Source: Lentinus brumalis (taxonomy: Eukaryota > Basidiomycota > Agaricomycetes > Polyporales > Polyporaceae). Taken from it: DNA of 64,000 nt. Both the position numbers and the translations under genes were made by a program. The stretch is taken from assembly GCA_001792895.1 (NCBI GenBank), contig MARA01000015.1, forward strand, positions 496,001 to 560,000, in the 5' to 3' direction. This document shows, piece by piece, positions 46,417 through 57,079 of this stretch. The first letter of the stretch is position 1. Each line of letters starts with the position of its first letter. Below the pieces are notes generated by a model that saw only the letters and a program-made list of their open reading frames with translations, did no database searches and had not been told where the DNA came from.

Positions 46417-49400
46417 TTACCCAACGCCTCGTCGGGCTGCACCGCCAGATCTACCCACTAAAAACTCTGAGAGTGACATCCAGTCTTCACCTCTACAGGA
46501 AATTAAACCCCGCCACGTCTCGAGGACAACATCCTTCATGGGCGGACCCTTACTGTTCGCTTTCCTGGCCAACAGTACATCCGTTCGTAGGCGACGGTTT
46601 ATTCTCCAGTACCATCTGTTAAGCACTTCAGTCACCGAGAAGGCTCGAGCAGGGTTACCCTCTCTCTCAATCGTCCACTCACACCTGAGGATCCAGGTTA
46701 AGTAAGTCATTTCCACCAGCAATATTCGGGCTAGTCTGATATCCGCCAGCGGCGCAGCTTTGCCATCCTTGTTCATCGTTAGGAGCCCAATTGACAATAT
46801 GTGGCCAAACTCCATCTGTCCTATGCTTAGACCCCTTTTCTCTAGCATCCCCATAACTTCAGCCCATAACGCCATACGCCACTGACTGCCGCATGCCCAT
46901 AGTATATGCTCCATTGATTCAAGCGCACCGCAATACCTGCACAAGGCCCGGTCGGTATATCCATTAATATGAGACCAATACGCCCCAACCCGGTGAGCCC
47001 CATGCATCATTTTCCACCAGAAAGCTCTGACCGGGCGGTCCGCATCTAGCTTCCAGATACTCTCCCACAGGGAAGCTTCATGTGGCATTACTCCGGCCGC
47101 CTCTTTCACCGCCAGCTTGGCAGCGTTTATGTTTCTATCAGTGGTTTCACGTCCCATACTCAGTCTAGACCGCCGAACAAATTTGTACGCCAACTTTTGG
47201 GTCATCGTTGCTAGTGCGGCGCCGTCTGCCACGAACCGTAACGGTGCCTCAGGCATCATGATTCTTCTCTTGGTACGTACCGCATCTTTTGCTAGGGCAT
47301 CCGCACCGTCGTTTCCAACATTTCCGGAGTGCCCTTTCACCCATCTCAGGGATGTGATTGCACTTCTCGCACGTAACCTCGCCAGAGTATCCCGCACAAG
47401 ACTTGCGTTTGCAACATCCATCCATCCTTGGTCTTCCCACATTTTCCTATACTCGGTGAGTCCTTTAAACACATACTTCGAGTCTGTAACAACATGCAGC
47501 GGGGCGAATGGTGGTACAGCGTTTACTGCAAGACATACTGCAAAGAGCTCCGCCGTCTGATTCGTTTGCGTGAGCCCCGGAACAAGCGAAGCGACATTTC
47601 TTCTGTCCCCTGGTCCAAACCATACACTACCCGCCGCAGACGCAGCGACGGATCCATTGTCATCGCAAGACCCGTCAGTATATACCTCAACAGCTTCGGC
47701 CAGGAGTGAGGTTCCACGCTGCTGCCTTCGTACGAGAGATGAGTCTCTATCATTCGCAGTACTAAACGCCCTGAAATGGTTCGCCAGGGGAAGCCGAGCT
47801 TGTATCGAGGGGTCAAATAGGACCCTTCCGTCGCCTGCAGCATTCTCACAGTTTACAGCTTTCCGACGAGCCGTTAGGCTTAACCCATCCACCAGGCCAT
47901 GACGGCCTCCTGCCCATCGCGGGCACAGCAAGTCAAGCATTCGCCTCGACGCCATGGCGCACCGGTGAGGGTTGTCGCATCCGTCATTTCTGTCACTCAC
48001 GCATTCCCGGCACGTACAGGTTGCGGCCGGGCGATGCGCCCCCGTTTCCCCGATGCTATGCAGCCGCGCGGCCGCCATACACGCTTGGCCCACATCTTTT
48101 ACACCATGCGCATCAAGGAGGCATCGTACAGACTTTGAAACAATTATGCGCGCCTCATCGTCCAGCGCGAAGTGGCGCCAGAAGGGCAAGGCATCTTTGA
48201 GCTCGTCGCTCGGGTCAATAGCATCGAAACGGACGTTGAACTTACACGCAGTTTTCAACATCGAGAGAAGGTACGACGGAATCGTCGAGGATGATGCCAT
48301 GCTTACTCGCCAGGACTGCAGGAACACGTTCACTCTCGCATCTCTATCAAGACTCTGGGAATCCGCAGTGGCCGCTCGGGCGAAGATCACATCCGCGATT
48401 GCAGCCCACCTGGGGCGGGACACAGACAAGTTGAGGTAGTCCTTCATCCACATCACTTCTATAGCCTGATTTCTGGCTTCTAGATCCAGCAGTGCAAGCC
48501 CTCCAACCTTTATAGGGTTGTAGAGCACTTTGAGGGCAATTGGAGGGTGTGCCGCCGCACTTCCCCATAGAAACTTCCGGATTATCTTCAAGAACTCGCA
48601 CTCAACCGCCTTTGGCACGCCTTGTACTTTCGCCAAGTACTGAGTTCGGCTACCGATCTCAAGCCCAATTATGAGCCGCTTCCCTTTCATGGTAGGCCTC
48701 CTCCGACCCCAGTTAGTCAGGTTTTCTTCCACCTTTCGGAGCATCGGGGCCCATACTGACTTTTGACAGATACGATTCCCGATCCACGCTCCTAGGAGCC
48801 TCATTGCTGTCCCGTCAGGGACAATACGGACATCGAGGGGGATCGGATCTCCACCAACCCGGAGGCATCGTGTATTCACAACCCTTTCCCTGTACGTTCG
48901 CGGTCCCAGCGGTAGGAGCTCCGTCTTATCCACGTTGAACCGGGCCCTCGAGGCCGCACACCACCTCGTTAGCACCCCAAGCAGCGTACTGTAGCTATCA
49001 TGCGCACTAAGGTAGACTGCCGTGTCATCAGCGAACAGCGCCGTAAGGACACGAGCCCGGACCCCTGGAATTGTGAACCCTCTGAGCGGGGCCGCGCGAA
49101 GCGCGATGGCTAGGGGTTCAATGGCTAAGTCGAATAACAGACAGGAGACCGGGTCTCCTTGGCGGACACCCCTGGTAATTTTGTAGGTCGGGCTCGCTCT
49201 TCCATTCACGAACACGAGACTCACCGCATCCTTATACAGTCGTTGGACCGTGGATATGAATATATTCGGGAACCCCATGCGCCTCAGGACTGCCCATAGA
49301 TACGTATGGGATATTTTGTCATAAGCCTTTTCTTGATCTAGTGCCACAAGGGCACCTTCATCTTCACACAGCTCTGTGTAGTCGACCATGACCTGCGCCA

Positions 49401-51510
49401 ACCTGGTATGGTCGAATATGCGCCTCCCCGGCACAAACCCCGCTTGGTCGTCGTGTATCAGGTCCGGCGCAACAACAGCCAGCCTCGCCGCTAGCACTTT
49501 CGCCATGATCTTGTAGTCCGTGTTGAGCACCGTGATCGGCCTGTAGTTCCGTGCTTGCCTCGGGTCACCTTTTAGCTTGTATATGGGACATACCCATCCC
49601 ACCGCGAACCCCGTCTCAGCCACAACACCTTCATGGGCGACGCTGTTGAAAGCCGCCTTCATGAGGCTAATTACGTTGAACGCAGGCTTGCCCTTCTTCG
49701 TCTTAGCGAGGCAGGACTTGTGCAGCTTTATCCAGAACTTGGCGGGAAGTCCGTCAACGCCGGGAGCTTTCCGCGGTGCAGAGCACATGTACGCATTCTC
49801 TATTTCTCCCCACTGAATGTCATTTTGCAACGCAGCTACCTGGGCCTGGGCCAGCACCGGTATCTCTAGGGTTAATATGTCCCGGACAGCGGCACCATGG
49901 TCGCCCTCATCAAGGCCCGGGTCAGGCTGGAGGCCGTCGTAGAAACTCCCAGCAACCTCCGCCATTCTCGTGGAGTCTCTCGTGTACACCGGGCCGCTGC
50001 CGGGCTCACCCTGGACTTGCAGCTCGTATATCGGGTCCTGTACCGCCGTCGATTTGCATAACCTCAGCCAGTATGGCGAGACAGTCTCACCATCGATTCT
50101 ATCCCGCATCATTACTGCGTCCCGGCATGACTGGAACCGCCGCTTCGCCACTCGAGCCTCTTCGTCGCGCAGCAGCGCTGCTTCCTTTTCACGATCGTGC
50201 ACTGAGAGTAAGGGGTTTTTGAGCACCGACACCACGTCCGCCTTGATGGCCGCGATACGTCTGTCAAGCTTCGACGTAAGCTGCTTAGCCCGGGTCTTTG
50301 CGAAGCCCAGTACTTTCACCTTGAAATCATGCAGCCGCCACTGTTCAGCGTGGCGCCGCTTCACGGGAATGTCATGATATTCGTCTTCAGTAGCCAGAGT
50401 ACCCAGTCGCTGCGCCTCGTCAAGGAAAACCTTGTCAGTCAGTAGGACGCTCGGGAGCCTCCACCGGCCAGGCCCTTTATCCGGTTCGTTATAGTCGGCA
50501 ATGGCAACACTCACCAAGCAGTGATCGGTGGGGATTCCCGCCGCATTTATGTCCCACGAGTGGGCCATTTGGAGGACTGACTCCGTCACATACATCCTGT
50601 CGAGGCGCGATTGGCTACCCGTCGCGGCCTGCAGATATGAGAACATGCGCGACACCCCGTTCCGCGCTCTCCACCCGTCTACTAACTTGAGCTTGACCAG
50701 CAGGGCCCGCAGCGCCTGGACAGCATTGTCCGGGTCAGCTCGCGCCGGCGCGCGGTCGGCCGGGTCTTCGACTATGTTGAAGTCACCTAGTAGCATATCA
50801 GGCTTCTTCCAGCCAGGCTCTTCCGCCGCGTTCGCTATCTGCCGCCAGAACACCGCGTTGTCCGCTGCGACATTTGGCGCATAAGCATTCAGCATGGTGA
50901 GTTTCGTACCTCGCCTGCGTGTGAGGGAGAGGACTATTGCTCGCCCAGGGATCAGTTCCCGTATGGCCACCGTGTCATCGCGCACTATCCTAAGGTTCAG
51001 AGCGAAGGCGACGCCTCTCGCCGCCATCGGGGTTTCGGGGTCAGGGCATACGTGGATCCGCATTAGCCCTGTAAACATATCGTTGAGTCTATCAGCCTGC
51101 AGCTGCGTATAGTGCGTTTCTTGCAGCGCTAGGATCGCAATCCTGTTGTGTCTCATGAGTTGGTTAATAAGCATCCACTTATCCTGGGACGAGCTTCCGT
51201 CAAGACAGAGAGAGCGCGAGTGCGCACCATTCATATTCAGCGAGGCCACTTTAAGAGCGCCGCGCGAGCGTATCGACGAGGAGACAGAAGGGGGCAGAGA
51301 AGACAGAGGAGAAGGTGGAAGAGAAGAAGCGGGCTGCGCACACGCCCCAGCAGGAGTTCCGCGACCGCGCGGTCTACTACCAGGTCTGCGTGCAGAACCA
51401 GGGCCACTACCGTGTTCTGTCCTGACATCATTTAACACAGGGCCAGTAGCCAAGACCCCAATGCCATCCGGCAGGACTGAAGCGCAGGATCCGGGTGACG
51501 AATAGTGCAA
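46417..51510 (-). CDS. LINE ORF2: AP endonuclease - reverse transcriptase - RNase H polyprotein
   Basis: One uninterrupted frame of 1697 residues. Residues about 85-340: exonuclease/endonuclease/phosphatase fold with VASLNMNG, LALQETHYT, LLGDFNIVEDP and TDHCLVSVAI. Residues about 590-900: reverse transcriptase with NYRPITVLNTDYKIMAKVLA, QAGFVPGRRIFDHTR, ALDQEKAYDKISH, GVRQGDPVSCLLFDLAIEPL and the catalytic LFADDTAVYL near residue 825. Residues about 1270-1400: RNase H with VYTDGSCDDNGS, NQTAELFAVCLAV, VVTDSKYVFKGL and WVKGHSGNVGNDGADALAK. Near residue 1517 is the C-terminal Cys/His motif CRYCGALESMEHILWAC. All key catalytic residues I looked for are present, so the enzyme looks competent. The N-terminal about 80 residues are Pro/Ser-rich and the true start is uncertain. 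Confidence 0.95.
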   Translation of the reverse strand: MHYSSPGSCASVLPDGIGVLATGPVLNDVRTEHGSGPGSARRPGSRPRGRGTPAGACAQPASSLPPSPLSSLPPSVSSSIRSRGALKVASLNMNGAHSRSLCLDGSSSQDKWMLINQLMRHNRIAILALQETHYTQLQADRLNDMFTGLMRIHVCPDPETPMAARGVAFALNLRIVRDDTVAIRELIPGRAIVLSLTRRRGTKLTMLNAYAPNVAADNAVFWRQIANAAEEPGWKKPDMLLGDFNIVEDPADRAPARADPDNAVQALRALLVKLKLVDGWRARNGVSRMFSYLQAATGSQSRLDRMYVTESVLQMAHSWDINAAGIPTDHCLVSVAIADYNEPDKGPGRWRLPSVLLTDKVFLDEAQRLGTLATEDEYHDIPVKRRHAEQWRLHDFKVKVLGFAKTRAKQLTSKLDRRIAAIKADVVSVLKNPLLSVHDREKEAALLRDEEARVAKRRFQSCRDAVMMRDRIDGETVSPYWLRLCKSTAVQDPIYELQVQGEPGSGPVYTRDSTRMAEVAGSFYDGLQPDPGLDEGDHGAAVRDILTLEIPVLAQAQVAALQNDIQWGEIENAYMCSAPRKAPGVDGLPAKFWIKLHKSCLAKTKKGKPAFNVISLMKAAFNSVAHEGVVAETGFAVGWVCPIYKLKGDPRQARNYRPITVLNTDYKIMAKVLAARLAVVAPDLIHDDQAGFVPGRRIFDHTRLAQVMVDYTELCEDEGALVALDQEKAYDKISHTYLWAVLRRMGFPNIFISTVQRLYKDAVSLVFVNGRASPTYKITRGVRQGDPVSCLLFDLAIEPLAIALRAAPLRGFTIPGVRARVLTALFADDTAVYLSAHDSYSTLLGVLTRWCAASRARFNVDKTELLPLGPRTYRERVVNTRCLRVGGDPIPLDVRIVPDGTAMRLLGAWIGNRICQKSVWAPMLRKVEENLTNWGRRRPTMKGKRLIIGLEIGSRTQYLAKVQGVPKAVECEFLKIIRKFLWGSAAAHPPIALKVLYNPIKVGGLALLDLEARNQAIEVMWMKDYLNLSVSRPRWAAIADVIFARAATADSQSLDRDARVNVFLQSWRVSMASSSTIPSYLLSMLKTACKFNVRFDAIDPSDELKDALPFWRHFALDDEARIIVSKSVRCLLDAHGVKDVGQACMAAARLHSIGETGAHRPAATCTCRECVSDRNDGCDNPHRCAMASRRMLDLLCPRWAGGRHGLVDGLSLTARRKAVNCENAAGDGRVLFDPSIQARLPLANHFRAFSTANDRDSSLVRRQQRGTSLLAEAVEVYTDGSCDDNGSVAASAAGSVWFGPGDRRNVASLVPGLTQTNQTAELFAVCLAVNAVPPFAPLHVVTDSKYVFKGLTEYRKMWEDQGWMDVANASLVRDTLARLRARSAITSLRWVKGHSGNVGNDGADALAKDAVRTKRRIMMPEAPLRFVADGAALATMTQKLAYKFVRRSRLSMGRETTDRNINAAKLAVKEAAGVMPHEASLWESIWKLDADRPVRAFWWKMMHGAHRVGAYWSHINGYTDRALCRYCGALESMEHILWACGSQWRMALWAEVMGMLEKRGLSIGQMEFGHILSIGLLTMNKDGKAAPLADIRLARILLVEMTYLTWILRCEWTIEREGNPARAFSVTEVLNRWYWRINRRLRTDVLLARKANSKGPPMKDVVLETWRGLISCRGEDWMSLSEFLVGRSGGAARRGVG

Positions 51511-51898
51511 GGCGGGGGGGGGTTGTTACGTTGTTGTGAGTGTTCTGGAGCGATAGTTGTTTAAACCGGGGCGGTAGCCGACCGACACCGGTCGAGACAG
51601 CATCCGGCTGCCACGGTTCCGATCAGGGAGACACGAGGAGATTAGGCAAGCCAGTAGTAGAGCAGTAGAATTACAGGTCAGACGGGCCTCGTAGGCAGGC
51701 CAGCTACGTGTACATCATGCAGACGGTATACGACTACACGTGTAAACAATGAAACAGGCCCAGGGGCGGCTGAGACGAGCACAATCAGAGTCCATATTGG
51801 GCCGGTTGACGACCGTTGGTGTACAGGGAAGCCACGTTGAGGGCTGGGGATCACGATAAGGGGGGACGGGACATCATACCGACATACGCGTAGCGAAG

Positions 51899-53656
51899 CT
51901 AGAACGGAGCAGCGCGGCCACGGCCACGGCGGCCTCTCGGAGCCCCACCTCTGTACGGGTGAGCACCGCGCACGGCAGCGCTGCGTCCGTTGAAGGGGGA
52001 GCCAGGGAGGATCGTGCTCGCGGGGCCCTCAATAGTGGCTGCACCTGGCGTCGGGCCATTCCAGCTTTGGATGAGGGCCAGCGGGCAAAGGAATGTCGGA
52101 TGGTCAGCACCCGAGCATCCCGCGCATCTGATGGGGCGGAGGAACAAACCTGTGGGGTTGAGATCGCTCCAGAACGGGAGCGTGTGGACATACGCAACCC
52201 ACGTCCTCCATGCTTCGACCTCAGGCGTGGGTGAATCGCAGTAGACATTCGCGACGATGGTACCGTTGGGGTAGTTCACCACGTCGACGCGGATAGACGC
52301 GAGGATGCGCGCAACTGTAGGATCAATACCCTCGGGCAGGATGTGGGGGTGGGCGGCGACGAGCGACTTGATGCTAGGGAGCACCAAGGGACCCGCGAAG
52401 ACACGACGGATCGACGTCTCGATGTCGTTGTCGAAGTTATGAGTGTAGTAGCCGATACGTCCAATGAACCTGTCGAACTTGAGGTCGCGATTGAACGCGA
52501 GGAAGGAGATCTTCTTAGAGGACCAGACGCGCTGCTGAACTAGCGCGCCGAGTTCAGCCGGCGAGAGGCGAAGGAGGGTCCAGGTCGCAGGCTGATCCTG
52601 GAGAGAGAGTTCGAAGCCACATGCTTGGGCCGGCGGCACGAGGATGAAGTTCTTCGCGCCAATCGCAGCCGCAATCGCCTCCGCCAGCGCATCGGACTGC
52701 TGCTTGACGTTACTCGCCCTGGAACGCCTCCATTGAAGATCCGCACCAGGGCCGCAGTTGCTTGAGGCTGCCTGTAGATGATGTGTACTCGTTCCTCAGC
52801 GAGCCCTTTGATGAGGAATTCGGGGTCGTCAAAGTGAATCGGCGGGGGACCTTCAGGAGGGATGGTCGTGAAGGTGACTGGGGTGACCGCTGGCAGCAGT
52901 ACGTGCTGCGGGGGGGCCGCATTACCACCCGCGAGGTGTCTAGCATCCTCGACATGGTCGGGCACGTGCCAGATTTGCGGGATGTTGCGCGACGCTCCCT
53001 GCATAGCAGCCGAGACGGCCGCCGAGTTGCGGATAGGGATATCGTGGGAGTACCTGACTTCTCCATTCAGCATCGGGAGGCCCGGCCGCTCGGTGCCGTC
53101 GTAGAGGTGCGCGACGCGAGGAGCGTCAACCGGGTCGTCAGGGAGGTTCTCCTCGAGCGGTGCCGGAGCGTACAGGTCATTGTCCGAGGAGACTGATCCG
53201 TCAGCCCTGGCGTGTTGAAGCGGCATGCGCTGCAGCGGGAACCCGTCCACCTCCATGGGCGCGAAACCGCGCAGCAGAAGGGGGTCAATGATCGGCGAGG
53301 TGGGGTTGATACGGGAGTAGAACTGCGCCGTGGGGAGGCGAATGACCGCGGGGGAAGCCCTAGCCTCGTCGTGCGCGATCTGGAACCCGATTAGTTCGCG
53401 CTGCTGGCGCGCGAACTCTTCGGCGTTCATGTCATAGCCCGGAACCGGGTGATCTAGGATGGTAGCGAGAATAACAACAGTGAGCGCGTGCGTGGAGCAG
53501 CGCGCGAGCAGCATACATACCTTGGTGCCCACTTACGTCACTTAGACGATTAAGGTTACTCGGGACCCGGGCCGGGTCGGCGTGGTTTGCCCATCGTCGA
53601 GGTACATTTCTGTGTCGACGTCGTAGCGGTCCCGCGTGTTCGCAAGAAACTAGCAT
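51899..53656 (-). CDS. LINE ORF1: nucleic-acid-binding protein with CCHC zinc knuckle (one apparent frameshift)
   Basis: Gag-like RNA-binding protein that would coat the element RNA. The main frame from MNAEEFARQQRELIGF (53430) runs through IKGLAEERVHIIYRQPQATA. At 52717-52719 one extra G (coding strand) is needed to continue as VPGASNVKQQSDALAEAIAA. The remaining part contains WSSKKISFLAFNRDLKFDRF, GRIGYYTHNF and the knuckle C-AG-C-SGAD-H-PTFL-C (CX2CX4HX4C), and ends in an Arg/Gly-rich tail (PRGRRGRGRAAPF). Upstream, NVPRRWANHADPARVPSNLN joins MNAEEF through a 67-nt GT-AG intron (53520-53454), so the 5' limit is uncertain. The frame may extend further into the 53705-54534 ORF by splicing. 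Confidence 0.75.
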
Positions 53657-53704
53657 TCCGCAGGACTTTAGTATCTAGTAGTACATGGCAGCAAGCACAA
53701 GAAA

Positions 53705-54534
53705 TCATACAGAGGCCGTTTCAGCAAGAGTATCCAGGGCGGACGTGCCCGTCGGGCGCGAGTTGCTCGCGCGCCCATTGATAGACATGCCAGCAAAAGC
53801 ATTGCCTGGGGTGCTGGGCGTGTCAGCGCCACCAGCCTGCGGGAGCGGGAGGGCAGTGTAGAGCCCATCTTGCGTGAGAGCGTCCTCAGGCTCGACGAGG
53901 GCCTCATCGCCAGAGGCGGCGTACGTGCCCAGGGTATGATAGCCCAGGACCCGACTGACCCCCTCGGGGCGGAGGATGCCGTAGACCGGCTGGGGGTAGA
54001 CCATGTTCGACGACGGCGCCGCGGGATGGGCCAGACGACCGCTAGCGATGACCCCGCCATTGAAGTCGTGGTGCGGGGCGAAGAACGGGAGCGGAGCAGG
54101 CGTGATGCCGCCTGTCTGGACCGTGAAGCGGACGGTGGGCGGGAGAGACGACGGCGACCCTTGGTCAGCCAGCGCGTTGACGTACTGCTGTGGCAGTAGT
54201 TAGCGTCGTGCATAGTGCAGCACAAGAGCAGCGAGACATTAGGACTGCATACCTGAGGGGAACGCGCGTCGCTGACAGCCATGGGATCGCCGACGTCGCG
54301 CGTGGGGGCTTCATAGTCATCGTCCCTCATCTGGTGGCCGCTCAGGACGAGAGCGTCGATGTCCTCGATACGGGGGAGGGGGGCATCACGGAAGACGCCA
54401 TCCTGGACGTCGTCAGGCATCGGCATGACACGCGGCGTGGACGGAGGGGCAGACGGGCAGGTAGCAAGGGACGGGACGTTGCGAGCAGTAGGAAAGAACG
54501 GGTTGGGAGAGGGCGTGGGGTCGCGGGGAGACAT
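53705..54534 (-). CDS. LINE-internal upstream ORF, possibly the 5' part of ORF1
   Basis: Starts MSPRDPTPSPNPFFPTARNV and carries a Pro/Asp-rich N-terminus. A 65-nt GT-AG intron (54252-54188, GTATGC to CCACAG) joins RSPQ to QYVNALADQGSPSSLPPTVR. The frame continues through NMVYPQPVYGILRPEGVSRV and ends LDTLAETASV at 53705. No known domain; low-complexity, probably disordered. Being on the ORF2 strand and directly before ORF1, it is most simply an ORF1 segment. A spliceable intron inside a retrotransposon is unusual. Confidence 0.5.
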
Positions 54535-55283
54535 GGGAATGAAAACGAACCTCCAGAGCCCTCGAGGCTTTATAACTCACCTGCAGAGCCCGGGAGCGGT
54601 CGCGCACATCGCCGCAGCTGCCATCATTATTCCCGCCAGGGTCCCATCAGCCTCCTCCTGGTCGTCGACACACCACGAGGCCGCTCGCGTTCGATGGTTT
54701 GCGGAGGTGACGGCGGGTTGCGCCATCATGACCGCCGTTGCAGGTCATTGGAAGCCACGTTGTGTCGCCAGCAGCCAGTAGAATTCGACTCAGTCAGCCA
54801 GAGGAGCAGGGAGAGGATTTTCGAGCAAGGTTCACGGCGCCCCGCACACTAGATGCACTGGGCTGGCAGGCGGGCGAGGAGAAGCCACAGTATGGCGTCT
54901 AGTACGGCAGCGTTCAATGGGCTGGACGATAGAAGTTCTGCCATTTCGGGCATTCTTCACCGGCCAACTCCGAGGCACAGCCTTATTCCTTATGTGGGGG
55001 GTTTTCTTCACATCACGGCCTATTGCTTTGTTAATCTCCGGGGCCGGCCCGAAGGTCCCACTATCTTATCAAGTGATTAGATGCAGCATCGGTATCTTAT
55101 CTCCCGGGTTCGGCTTATCATTTCTTGCAGATTAGATCCCCTTATCATGCCCAGACGCGCGGATCTCATCTTATCCATCAGCGTTCGGCGCCAGGGATGC
55201 CTGTCAGGTGATCACCGTCCAGGCTATCCTCATGGGAGCAGGAGAATGCATACAAGCCAAGCATATCATACGCATATACATGA

Positions 55284-55879
55284 TTACATAGGTTCTGCCA
55301 AGTCGGCCGTATGTTTAGACGGCCGCCAGTGCTCGAAACGATCCGTAAGCACCCGATCGCGTCGCCATACACAGGGATCTGGGTATTGCAAGGAGACCGG
55401 AGGCGACGGGTTGCCTCCCAACTTGTCTTCAACCACTGCGTCCGGCTGCAACTCCACCATACTTCGTCCGCGCTCCAAGCACCTTCTCATCCACTCCAGA
55501 GGGCAATCGTCGGCTGGGGGGGGGCCATCGTCTCAGGAACGAACGGCGCCGTTACGATTGCCCATCTTACCCCCGTCTCTTCCCGGTCGTTCATGACCGC
55601 GAAGGCAATCCGGTTTCCATCCACCATCTTCACTCCTTCCACCGCTCCTTCGACGTAGGGGTCGTACACGTCGTAGTACGTGGCCCCAAGAGGAACGTAG
55701 AATGTCCGATACGCCATTGGGGAAAGCGCAAGGACCCGTACTCGTTCGCCCCGTTTTGGACAGGCATGGAGAGGGATAGGCGCATCGTAGGCGTGGGCAG
55801 AGACTGGTTGGGGGTGGTTGGGGAGGGAGAGGGACATCTGGTGCGACCAGCGGGCGTAGACGCGAGTTGCAGTCATCAT
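55284..55879 (-). CDS. LINE-internal 5'-most ORF, unknown function (apparent frameshift)
   Basis: The first frame begins MMTATRVYARWSHQMSLSLP and reads smoothly through FYVPLGATYYDVYDPYVEGA to the codons at a run of nine C (coding strand; plus 55516-55524). With one more C it continues ADDCPLEWMRRCLERGRSMV to the stop at 55284. About 200 residues, no recognised domain, signal peptide or membrane segment. It lies inside the interval bounded by the target-site duplications, so it is either part of the element or a captured host fragment. Confidence 0.35.
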
Positions 55880-56350
55880 GGACGATTATGCCAATAAGCC
55901 CTATGCTGAAGCGTTTTGTATAAAATCATATGCTTACGTATGCCACTGGAGCCCTTAGAAGCCCAACGTCCTGGAGCCAGAGCCAGAGCCTGGGTCTGCT
56001 GTGAGACACAGTGTGCATCAGTCAGACAGGACACTCTGGGGAAATCGAAGCCACCGGCCGGCGTTCGGTTGCAGACGGGCCGTAGGAACAGTTGCATACC
56101 TAGGACTCCCAGTGCAGGCCACGCACCAGCCGGGCTAGCAGGAGACAGCCGTTTAACCACAGGAGAGGACCCGGACAGAAGATTGGTAGGGAGAAGCAGG
56201 CTGGAGCGGCAGCGCAGACTTCGGCCAGGCTCGTGCAAGTCGACGTGCAGTCCGATATCAGCGCCAGCCTGGGACGGGCGCCACCCGGGAGGCAGGAGGC
56301 CGAGAGCCGGCACTGCCGTGACGCGGATGACGCCACCACTTCCCCATATG

Positions 56351-56366
56351 ACACACACACACACAC
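56351..56366. repeat. (AC)8 microsatellite in the LINE 5' region
   Basis: Eight consecutive AC units. It sits in the 5' region of the element, where 55880-56747 otherwise contains no supported gene. Confidence 0.8.
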
Positions 56367-56747
56367 CACAGAGGCCCGCCGACCAGCAGCACGCCCCATT
56401 AAGACCCACCTACATAGCGAACTCCTCACAGAATCTCATGTACAGCGGCAGGTCCTGCCAAGCCGTTGCAGCACGAACAGAGCAATCCGTCATTGAGAGG
56501 GGGGTCCAGGCCACACACCCACTGTTCCGACGGAACACGCGCCTAAACGCTTTTAGGCCGAAGCCATTCTTCTACTGATATACACAGGACTGACGTCCCA
56601 CCACGACGGCCTATAGCATTGCTATAGTCATGAAAGAGCACACCAGGGACCAATAATAATTCAAGCAGCCCCCAATGCGACCGTCGTAGTGATCAGCAAC
56701 CGTGTGAACTTGTTGGTGGTGGTGGTATGAGGGAGAGGAGTTTTTTT

Positions 56748-56761
56748 CAGTGATTACTTAT
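56748..56761. repeat. Target-site duplication, right copy
   Basis: CAGTGATTACTTAT, identical to 46266-46279. Removing one copy and the element would restore a continuous promoter for the dioxygenase. Confidence 0.8.
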
Positions 56762-57079
56762 GGGCATGTGAATACTCTGTAAGAAAGTTGTTATTACTTG
56801 AGTTAGCCACGTACGTTCGTCTCACCCTCAAGTAGTCGCGTCGTCCATAACGCACAAATTGAGTATAAACGAAGGCATTCAAGACCTAAAATTATGGTAT
56901 ACAGAGCATTCCGACAACCGGCTGGTGGGATTTAAATTTCGAGCCGGCCTCAAGAACCCGAGACGGAGTTCGGGCCTCCGCCGCAACGGCGCACTGCCTG
57001 CGATTATGCAAGAACGACTTCCGTCAGCCAAGTGGTCTCCGTCCGCGACGTATTTCGGCACGTACCGACGAAGTGATCG
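56762..57079. other. Displaced promoter region of the dioxygenase
   Basis: About 320 nt between the LINE 5' end and the stop of the first nucleotidyltransferase gene. Before insertion it would have been contiguous with the 75 nt that remain upstream of the dioxygenase start. No gene is seen. Confidence 0.45.

Larger units (their letters stand above)
46280..56747 (-). mobile_element. Full-length non-LTR retrotransposon (LINE, Tad-like) with target-site duplications
   Basis: The element lies on the minus strand between two identical 14-nt direct repeats. It ends (plus strand 46279-46289) in 11 T, i.e. a poly(A) tail, as expected from target-primed reverse transcription. It contains ORF2 with endonuclease, reverse transcriptase and RNase H, an ORF1 with a zinc knuckle, and two further same-strand open frames toward its 5' end. 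At about 10.5 kb it is larger than I would expect for a Tad-type element, so the 5' part may include captured or nested DNA. An unbroken 1697-codon ORF2 and perfect duplications indicate a recent insertion. No second copy is in the window. Confidence 0.85.
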
